Assembly: GCF_001039355.2 (NCBI RefSeq)
Contig: NW_019775435.1
Span: forward strand, 1-62,417
Length of the DNA: 62,417 nucleotides
Source: Lingula anatina
Lineage: Eukaryota; Brachiopoda; Lingulata; Lingulida; Lingulidae
Reading direction: 5' to 3'
Shown here: positions 45,101 through 56,464 of the stretch, piece after piece
How positions within the stretch are numbered: the stretch's first letter is position 1
How the letters are laid out: every line of letters starts with the position of its first letter
Made by a program: the position numbers and the translations under genes
The notes under the pieces: generated by a model
Databases searched by the model: none
Told to the model about the DNA's origin: nothing
Seen by the model: the letters and a program-made list of their open reading frames with translations, nothing else

Positions 45101-48100
45101 TCTGTGGTCACTGAACCTAACATTACCAACTGATATCTTATTCCGTCTGCAAGAGGGGACTTTAGGGGTGGTTCAAGGTTTTAAGGAAACATGGGACAAT
45201 ATCCCACAAAACAGAATTGTTATCCGTGTTGAAGGCAGCAGCGCCGTCCACATGAGATAATTAGAATACGCGGTAAACACATACGCCAAAAACACGTGAC
45301 CTTTAACGAGCACACCCTACTGTAAATTTGGTGACATTTGGTGGTGTCTTTTCAATTTAATGGGCATTTCTTTACCTCTGTGGAAATGAAAATTGTGCAT
45401 CGGATTTGAGGGGGTACATGTGATAAATGTGAATAAATGGTATTAAATATAGATATCTTCACCGCTAGTTTGTGTTTTCTGCACCACTTATCATGTTAGT
45501 TATGGTATCTGAAATGAAATTCATCATTCATGGCAATTAACTCCTGTGATGTGATCATTTATAAAGAAAAGCACATGAAACTGGGGGTGGGACAACCTTT
45601 TTGACCAATGTTGTATAGCCTTCTCTATTATGTATGAGATGTACGTGTTTTATATTCACCGATCCCTGAATACTTTTTCACAAAGGTCTCCAAAAACATA
45701 TAAATTAGGAGAATTCGGTACGTCCTTTTTTTATTAAAGTGTGTATCATTTTTTTACTTACATTTACGAGGTGAACTTGAAATGTACTGCTTCATAAATG
45801 GGAAATATATTTATATAATTATAGGTGAAAGACGGAAAGGGTGTCTTCGTGTTTTTTCCTATTATTCCAACTGCTCTGGGCAAATTTGACATCATTATAA
45901 AAGCGAACTCGGAGGCTGGTATTGATGGCTTGAAGAAGCAGTTGCTTGTCGAGGTATAGTTGGGTACGGTCTTTGATGATATCGATGGCCAATGATTCAG
46001 AGCTGTACAATGCACAGTGCATTTCATTATTATATACCTTCTTTATCACTTATGTCATCTACACATTGCTTTTATAACAAAATATTGATGAAATGCACAA
46101 AACATTGGTAAGCGGAACATATATTGTCTCATCAATTTTGACTTCAGTCGACAGCTTTGTTGCACCTTAAGCTTTTCTTGTATTTTCACACCTTCTTTCT
46201 GATGTCCCCTCATTAGCTTTTGTATTTTGTTTAAACAAGGCCGAGGGCGTCCGCCAAGAATACACTCAAGCTGAGGTGATCGACCTGACTAGCACGTCAA
46301 CATATAGTAAAACGTTCCAAATTGATTTACCGTCCACCTCCGTGCAGGGTTCCTCCTACATCACTGCTACTGTCACAGGTGTGTAATTTAAAAGACAAAA
46401 AGGATGCAATTTGCATAGAATGTAAAGTGTTATTTTTGTGGCGTTCTGGAAAATATTTGAATTTGCTGGGATGAAAATATAAAGCGGGGATGTGTTATTC
46501 CTTATGATTATAATTATCAATGGGTGATAAAAGTAACGTGCATTTTGAGTAGAAAATAGGACCTAAAATTTACATGCAACTCTTGCTAAACAAAACAATT
46601 AAGAAAATTCGCCTACCGGCCATGCGATCAATATTTCTGCTCTTATGTTTGCATTGATATTTTTTCAGATGATGTAATGGGACCCTCTATAAACAACATC
46701 GACGGCTTGTTGAATATACCGCTTGGTAATGCAGAACAAAACTTGATGCACATTGCTACTCCAGTTTTCTTATTAAACTATCTTGCTGAAACGGACCAGT
46801 TCGACAGAGAGGTCAGGGATAAAGTCATTGACCACTTAAAAAAAGGTACTGCACCCAAAACCAAGCCTATGCGTTATAGTTGTTTGTGTTTCATAAGTAA
46901 ATTAAAACCTTTGCCCAACTGATAAATTTAGAAGTCACTTGTCAGAAGATAAATCCCCTTTCGCATTTACTAAAAAAGCTGATGGTTTTCAAATATCAGA
47001 GTACATATATTTCAAATGGCTTGTCTTTAACAAATGGTGAATTAAAAAAATGCTGTCTGGCTTTACTTGAATTATATCATTGTTGTGATTGAAAGAAATG
47101 AAGTTAAACGGCAATGATTTCATATGCTCTCACTTAAATTAGTGCCTTTTTTGTGTTTGTTGTTACTTATAATATTGCTCGTTTAAAAACAGACATGTTG
47201 AAATGATCGGCTCTCCAGTTTGTACTACAATACACATGCAGAGAGAAATCAGCACTCGACACTTCTCAACATATCATTTGACAGAAACAGAACTTATATA
47301 TGAAAAGTTATGTGTAAAGCACACAATTCTTTCTGTGAAATTTAAGTAAAGTTAAACACTGCTGAGCCGGCTGTACATGTAAATTAGAGTGCTTACGGGT
47401 CTACTGAGGTATACATTATATTAACCAACACTAAAATTCAATGTAACCAGGGTAACTCGTTATACAGAGAGTATTGTTGGGTTCTCTACTTCTATGGTTA
47501 AACGAAACTGGGAAACCCAAAATAACAAACTTTATTGAATTTTTCTACAGGATACCAAAATGTACTTGTCTACCAGCACGCGGACGGCTCGTTCAGTTCA
47601 TTTGGAAAAAGTGACCCTTCCGGAAGCATGTGGTAAGTCATTTGTGTGTTTCTCCGTGGTCGTGTCGTTTTATCAAACTTAGACCCATGGAATTACTAAA
47701 GGGGGCCAGAGAGCAAGCACAAAGTTAGTAAAATTTGCCTCGCTTCACTCGAAAATGTCCATATAAAGTAGAGCGTGGTAGTTTTTTTTATAAATGTAAT
47801 ATGCAGGGCACATGGAGAAAATGTTTGTTTGATTATGTCACGTCTCGATTGTCACATTATTTTAAGTGGTGGAGGTGAGGGAACGGACGAACAATGGGTA
47901 CGTTCTAAGTCATAGTGGGTGGGCGGTACACGTGTCCGCTATGTCCCACAACAGGTATGCCCCTTCCCCTGCATAATACAGTATTATTCATCATTCACGT
48001 TCTGTTGTAATTATGGTTGCCTGTGTATCTAAGCTTGTTTGCACCTGCATGTGTACATGTTTACATATCTTGCAAAACCGTGGTTTGGACAGTATTTTGC

Positions 48101-51100
48101 AGTGAATAGTCGACATCAGCAGTAGCTTTGTAACAACAAGAGTACGGATGGGGATAATTGGTAAAAGTGAAACTTATAATGATATGTAACAAGATTTTGT
48201 AAGTTTTCCTCATGCTTTAATGTGATAAAAGTAGTGAGAGGATTTTTAACATGACCATTTCAGGGCTACTGCATTCGTAACAAAGTCCTTGTTACAGGCA
48301 GGTGACCATATCGAGATCGATGATGAGGTTATCACTAAGGCCATCAACTGGATAATTGGCCGACAGAACGCAGATGGCTCTTTTCCTGAGCCTGGGAGTT
48401 TGGTCCATAAGGCAATGCAGGTAGTCAATTCTGCAAATATTAAAATAAACAGAAGTAAAGAATCCATTTCATGTAAAAGTCAAGATGGACAACGGTTTTT
48501 GAATTAATTGTTTTGGGCCTTTGTAGACTTGGTGCAAAAGGGGCGCTAAAGTGTATTTTGCCACAGATTAATTGACCATGGTTCACTATCTCAAATCCGT
48601 TGCCCTCTTTGAAATAAACATAGAATAGACCAATAACATCGAATGGGTTTTTGAATATTTTAAGTTTTTTTTTCGTTCTTATTCCATAATTTCAATTTGA
48701 TATTTTCTTTTAAATCAATATTTTAATAAGGTGAATATATCTTTTAAAATTCTGGTGATGTTTTTGAGCACGTATTGTCCAAGTTATATTCAAGTTATAT
48801 GCCATACCTGTACGCTGTTGTTGCAGGCTGGTCCAGCGTCAGATGTATCCCTGACTGCCTATGTGGCTGTTACTTTACTGGAACATAAAGATTTGGTAAG
48901 TACTATATCATGTATTGAAAAACATATTCTTTTAGTATATCAAATGTAATGTTTTATCTTCTGGATATTATCTGATAAATCTTGGTAATTTACATATTTT
49001 CTACATGTTTTGTAAAGATTTCCACTAGTAATATTCTTTCAAATAAAAATGCAGACTTAACTGAAATGGAAAAATATTGTAGGGAATATTCACAAGATAT
49101 TAACATTAGGAAGACACCAGTTTTTTAGACAGAAAAAAATTATGGAATGATACGAAACTTAAACAAACTTAATCTATAGGAACGAACTTGATCTATGGGC
49201 AACTTTAACCGAAAAAAAAACATTTTACCAACTAATGCGTTTCTCGCCATTTCAGTCTACCAAACATAATATACGGAACGCCATAGAGAATGCCGTCCAT
49301 TACTTGGAGAACCGTACTGCGTCCGTATCCAACCCTTACAGTTTGGCTATTTCATCTTATGCTCTGCAAAAAGCCATAAGTTACGAAGCAGCTGTGGCTT
49401 TTGATCGTCTCAAAACTCTGATACCGAATTTACTCAGAGGTAAGTGTGCCTTATTATTTTTTATAACTGTCAAAATACAATCATCAAGTCAAAATCAGCA
49501 TGAAATGAAATTTTCCGCTTTGAATTCATGAGTTTTGAGGGTTTCTGATTTACCTATCAGCATCCGAGGACCGTGCAAAGACAATTTTCGACAGCGTAAG
49601 ATATTGAAACGTGTAAACGACACCTAAACCAACCAATAATACAAATGGTTTATTTAGTGCTATAGCCAGACCAAGCCATTGAATTAAATACAATGTGAGG
49701 GTAAATACTGCACACGTACAGCTGTACAGATGGCTATTCAAATGGGTAGCACATGCCCGACTAATAACGCATTAAAGTAAATCTATCCATGCCTTCATAA
49801 TATTAATCGATGAACCAGTCAGTCTTCTTCAGGTAACGTAACTACACATAATTAATAATTTGTTACGTTTTTCCCCATTTTAATAAGAGAGTCTTTCTGT
49901 TTTTTTTTCGCTTTCAATGTATTACTGTCCGTATTACTGCTGTTCATCAATGTTTTGGGCAAATTTTAAAGTTAAACATGAACACTAAGTTTTTACGAAC
50001 TTTATAAAGTTAAATAAAAAAATAGCCATTAAACTTTCGAGAGGCAATCTGTCACGTCGAGGTCTTCTTGACATGGGGAAAGAACTTCAGCTAGAGAGCA
50101 GCTTTCCCCGCCTGCACTGATACTTCTTTGTGTCTCAATTCCGGAACCAACTTCTTTGCCACAGACTCAGATTCCTGGTTCAGAATTGCAAATACAGCTG
50201 TCCACTTACTGAAATAATCACTCACCACCATAACAGATCGATTGATTACATTTGTTACATGAAAGGGGCCTTTAATGCCTATCCCAATCCTCTCCATTAC
50301 TGCACTGCTTCTTTGTAGGATTCCTTGCAGCACCACATGCATCACATTGCCGTACCCAACGAATGATTTGTGTGTCCATGCCTGACCAGTGACATCCCTC
50401 CTTAAGAGCCAAGACTGTACAGTATGCTCCAAAGTGTCCTCCTGTTCTCAACAAAAAGTGCCGACCGTATAAATAGTGACGAAACAACTTGGTGAATGTC
50501 ACAACAGATAAGAGTTCTTTGCTAGTAACACAATATTTTCTTTCTGACTTGCTAAGAGTTCTACTAGAATATGCGGTAACTCTTTCTTCTCCATCCTGAA
50601 TTTAAGAGAGCAGCTCCAATGCAGGTATTGCTGGCATCTGTGTCCAACACACAGGCGTATAGGTCAGCAACCGTTTTAACTGAAAGAACGCATCTTCACA
50701 GGAAGATGCCCAACAAAATGCTTGTACCTTTTCAGTCAATTTATTCAAACAGCTTACTGCCTCGTAAAAATTTCCAATGGACCTTCGGTAGTAGGAACAC
50801 AATCCTATAAAACTTCTAAGTTCATGCACATCTTTTGGAACTGGCCAAGACAACACGGTTTCCACTTTCCTAGGACCTATTTCAACTCCACTTATTGAAA
50901 TGAAAATACATCTTGGTATCTGGAAAGCAAACCTGCTACTTGTTAACACTGTCCCTCATCCAGATGCTCCACACTCTCTAAGTATACGTCAAGGGGGAAA
51001 ATGTAACATCATTAGAAGCATTAAAACACTGAGCTACGTTTTCAACAGACTGAATCTGGAATTGCTTGAAAACTGCAGCATGTGTCCTTTTATAGATGAC

Positions 51101-53920
51101 ATGTGGTTCAGACTCGACATCCATTATTCTCAAAGGTATTTCTCATTATTGGGAGTCACTAAAGATTCCCCCAGCAACACATCATGCTTACTTTGAAATT
51201 GTGCCAAGGGCTGCACCATACCCCATAAAGGAGACTTTCTTTTTGATAAAAGTGTAGCAGAAATGATCACTTCATGTCCGCGAGGGGAATGGTGACCGTT
51301 TTTGCAACTGAGGCTCTGCAACAGCATAACTCATCTTCCTCTTCCCTAGCTACAGTATCTTTACCATTCGTTGTCAAAGTACCCATTGAAACATATAACA
51401 CAGCATCATTTGCACGAAAGAAATCTATCTCCAGTATCGCATCAACTGAAATATCAGCGACAGCCATTCGTGTAAGGATACTTTGATTCTTTAAACTGAC
51501 TGGAAAAACTTCTCTCTCATGTAAAGTCAACTTGGTGCCATCTGCTTGGTAAAGGTTTTTACCATCAACTCTAAACTCAGGTTTCTTAGCTTCCAGTATT
51601 TAATCAAACAGCTTGGAATTGAGAATGTAACATTAGAGGTAGAATCCACAAAAAAGTAACTGGAACATCGTGGATGGAGCCGGAACTTTGCCCTGTGAGA
51701 TTCATAATGATTGGGTCTGGATTTCTGCTCAGCATCCAAAAAACCACCCACTAATCCGGTTACTAGCATTTCCCGCATGCTTGGGTTTTGAATTTGGACA
51801 ATCACGTATGAGATGCCTTTTTTTCCTACAACCATAGCACTTGGACCTTTTCTTCTGTGCCATTTCATTTTTTTATTTGGAAGATGGTTGATTGGAGATC
51901 AACTAATTGCCCACAAATGTCCTAATACTTATCTGGATGTTCATCAAGACTTTGGGGATATCTTGACCCCCTGTCGTGTGAATCAGTTGACTGTATTACC
52001 TCAATTTCTAGGGCATAGTTTACAGCATTATCCAAAGTCTTTGGTTACATTACACGGATCTTCATGCAAATGCTACTGTCATGCAATGTCTCAATGAATT
52101 GATTACGAGCCATCATACAGGTATCAACAACATCCTGACCCATGTTTCCATATGATCTGTAAGAAAGCCTTTTGTATTGGCTGTGCTAGTTCTGGTAGAC
52201 TCTCTCTTGGCGTACATGCTCGCGTAATTCTGCCTATGAAGTTCTGCCTTTTTTCCTGGATGAAAGCACTAACTGAGGGCAGCTACTAAAAAGTGTAATT
52301 CTGTCTTGATGAGGCTGGTAGATCAAAAAGAACCACGTAATTGCGCTGCAAGAAACACCGCCTTCTGGGAATTGTTCCATCCATTCAATCTTGCAACCAT
52401 ATCAAAATGAACCTGATAATCCAACCACGATGTGACACCTTCATACTGATCAGATAAAACATCAGGCTTAACTTGCATCGAATCCACTCTTGGAACACCA
52501 TAATCCAGCTTGGTATCAATCTGCTGTGGAAAATCTCTCTGCCCATGAACCATAACACCAGGAGTGTAACCGACAGGCTTATTTATGACCGGTGGCCTCT
52601 GCTGGAAAGGCATTTGACAAGGATAGAATTGCTCCTGAGGAATGGTGCAAATGGTTTATTCAGTGCTATACCAAGACCTAGCCATTGAGTCTATTTTAAT
52701 GTGAGAGTAAATACTTCATATGTACAGCTGAACAAATGGGTAGCACATGACCGACTTAGGGCGCATTCCCATAGATTTTAGATCGATCTATCCCCGTGGG
52801 GAGTCTCGATCACTAGATTACTGTTAGATAATCGGGCTTAAATGTCCGTCCCGCCTGTAAGGGGGTAATTAACTTCCGTGCGCGGTCGGCTGACTGCAAT
52901 TTAGCGTGAACACCTAGGGAGTTAGGTCGATCTAGTAAGATCGATCTAAATCTCTGGAAATGCCCTCTTATAACGCAATTAAGCAAGTAAATCTGTTCAA
53001 GCATTCATAATATTAATCCCTGAATCAGTCAGTCTTCGTCAGGGAATATAACTACACATTATGATTAATGATTTGTTACAGTATGCTACGTTTGTACTTC
53101 ACAAGGTGCTTCCGAGCCAGAGGGTGGGTATCGCAACACATATGAGATGCAGGCCAGTGCTATCAATGTGGAGATTATTTCTTACGCTCTCCTTACGTAC
53201 GCTGAGAGGTCGGACATGCAAGGAGGAATTCCTCTGATGAAATGGCTGATTTCCCAGCGTAATACCTGCGGAGGGTTCTCTTCAACTGCGGTACGTAAGT
53301 TACCTAATTTATCCAACTGAAAATACGCGGACAGCTCGCTTTGACAAAGACAATTTAACCGATTTTTTACCTTTGATCATACAGGGGTCTCTTCTCAGTA
53401 AAGGTAGGTATTTTTATTGTCCAACGGCAGGCGCATGGGGATCCATCTTCAAGTATAATAAATCAACAGTTGTTCCAGTGTGGGACATCCGAGTATCGGT
53501 CCATAGTCATGACTAGTTGTGCAGTTCGGGATGAGGGCTTTCCGTAACAATATTTAGATATCCATTTTTTTATATTTCATCTAATTTACTGTTTCTTATT
53601 GTCTTGCAGGCCACGGTGGTGGCTCTACAGGCGCTGTCTGTGTTTACTGTAGATATCTACACGGGCTCTAGGCCGGACATGCAGGTCACCATTGACGCCG
53701 AGGGAAGTTCCAATCAAGTGACCCTTAGGGGGGATAATACCATCGTCCTACAGGTGTGAATAGCATTATTTAACAAAGGTCTTTATGTCTGGTTTCATTT
53801 TCATAGTCCCCTAAGTCTTTTTTGCTTTTACATAACATTTAAATAGATATATTATGAATTTTTTAAAGTTATATTTCAGATACAAACATGATGTCTTTGG
53901 TAGTTTTACTATTGCGCATT

Positions 53921-53969
<49 letters not shown>

Positions 53970-56428
53970 CACACACACACACACACACACACTGAGTGTG
54001 TGTATCATAGTTTTTAATCCGCACCAGTTTTACTTTTAAAGCTCCCAGATGCTTCCAAGCAAGTGACAGTTTCGGCAACTGGCAGTGGAAGTGCGCTTTT
54101 CCAGGTAAGACACCCGGGCGGGATATATGAATACAAATATGACAACAAGACAATACATTAGAAAATAATATAGGCAGTATTTTTGTAAATGAGTAGTTCA
54201 TAATACATTCTTTTTCATCATAAAATATCCAACGATACCCCAGTTTATCTTGTAGGTGTCCGTGTCATACAGCACAAAAACAGTGGAGCAGGACCCATCG
54301 TTTGCTGTCGAAGCGTCTCAGGTGGAGCATGAATTGGGGAACTTGGTGACGGTCCAGATCTGCTCAAAGTACGCAACCCACAGAAAAGGAAAAAAAACAA
54401 TCCTGTGTCCATGATGCACGATAATTAAAATACCCATAGTGTCTAGAAGAGAAACCCACAGAAGGGCTATATTGTTCATTAAGCGTGTGCAACAGCATTT
54501 TATTGATTTTATAATATTGGGAGGACAAATGAGGGAAAATAGCTATGCAAACTGTGTTAAGATACCAAGTGGGATTACTTTTATTTTTAATTCATTTCAG
54601 TGTTGTTCCATGCTTTGTTAAGAACGTACTTTGTGACTGTTGTAAGCAGGCTTTGATTTAAGCAGTATGTATAGCTTAGCCAAAGATCCCTCTGCTTTTT
54701 GTGAAACAAGCCCAATGAGATTGAAATTAACCCGACTAGCAATGACGCTGTTGCTCAGCTTATCAAAAACCACTGACGATTGTGTTTTAAACTCACTTAA
54801 CGTATTCAGTGTATATTTTTATTCAGGTGGTTGGAGAACAGCCCAGCAAGCGGCATGGCGGTGCTAGAGATCGGAATACCTAGTGGATTTGAGGCTGATC
54901 TGGAGAGCATTTCATATCTTTCGCCACTGAGGAAGACGGAGAAAGCGTACAGGAAGATAGTGCTTTATTTTGATGAGGTACGAATTCCATCAGGACAATA
55001 ATGACTCCCCAAGAATAAACCTGTAAATTATTTCTTGATACACATGACACCGTAGTAAGGATTGGTAGAGAGAAATTAGCCTCCTGTTTTTGGCATTTTT
55101 AGTCATCACTTTAAGATCTTAAAAAAAAACGGTGTATAAATTTAGATCGTGATTTTGAGAGCTTTTTAGGTATGAAGTGCAGTCTTAACTGGTAAATAAA
55201 GGTTAAGTCAAACTTATTAGAAATATTATTTTTGCAATGCTATCTTATTTAAAGATCTAACGCTTGCTGTGGGCCTTTAATAATATATTACTTTTCAATT
55301 ATGTCTTCCAGATCAGCGCTACAAAAACCTGCATTACATTTAATGTGCAGCGTGTCACACTGGTAGCTGAATCCAAACAACTAGCTGTTAGGCTCTATGA
55401 TTACTTCTCCCCAGGTATTTCTTCTGTCACTATCATTGCCTAAGATCTTATTGTACCACCAGCGTAGGCGGTTTTAGTCCCGACCAGTCTCGTCCGCCGT
55501 ACCCGCCCCCATGTCACCGTTACCGCTTCTCCTCCTAGACTACAAGAGCCTGCACACCAATCTCTTGTTACTCATTAGTTATATCATCTTTATTTAGTTC
55601 AAAATTTTTAATTGCATACTAAATGTATACTCACATCTATTCTTTTAAATGAAATTCTTTACACCCCATTTCCATAGATTAGATCGACCTACTTGAGATC
55701 GACCTAACTCCCTGGGGGTTTACGCTAAATACAATGTAGCTGTCAGCCGGGCGGACACGAAAGTTAATTACCCCCTTACAGCTTGTAGTAGGCGGGACGG
55801 ACATTTAAGTCGGATTATCTGAAAGTAATCTAGTGAGACTCCCCGCGGGGATAGATCGATCTAAAATCTATGGGAATAGAGCCTTAGATACATTAGATTC
55901 TAACATGCTTACAACGTTAAGACTTAAAAGGAAACAAAATTAAATTTTCTCTATTCATTTGATCGTTTATAGAAAAGCAAGTGACCGCTTTCTTTGGGTT
56001 ATATATTTTGCAAATCACTACGGTCTGTGATGTCTGTCGGGAAAGGTGCTCACTCTGCCGGAAGGTAAGAACAACTCGACCATTGATTTTTATCCTTGCT
56101 GATAGTAACTTTATTTTTTCTCAGTTCTTGAATATNTAGATATCTACACGGGCTCTAGGCCGGACATGCAGGTCACCATTGACGCCGATGGAAGTTCCAA
56201 TCAAGTGACCCTTAGGGGGGATAATACCATCGTCCTACAGGTGTGAATAGCATTATTTAACAAAGGTCTTTATGTCTGGTTTCATTTTTATAGTCCCTTT
56301 AGTCTTTTTTGCTTTTACATAACATTTAAATAGATATATTATGAATTTTTTAAAGTTATATTTCAGATACAAACATGATGCCTTTGGTAGTTTTACTATT
56401 GCGCATTGATCTCTCTCTCTCTCTCTCT

Positions 56429-56464
<36 letters not shown>

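Larger units (their letters stand above)
53610..56135 (+). repeat. 2.5-kb duplicated block, first copy (53649-56135), ends at the n
   Basis: From 'tagatatctacacgggctct' (53649) to 'cagttcttgaatat' (56135) this matches 56137-58465 almost base for base, including six or seven coding exons. Differences: (CT)n(CA)n length, a 222-bp MITE only here (55662-55883), a 67-bp segment near 57105-57190 only in the second copy, and scattered single-base changes. The block stops exactly at the n, which points to overlapping contigs from two haplotypes, although a recent true duplication is not excluded. Confidence 0.75.

Noticed and set aside
53811-54008. RERERE / VCVCVC-rich minus frame
   Set aside because: Translation of the (CT)n(CA)n microsatellite.
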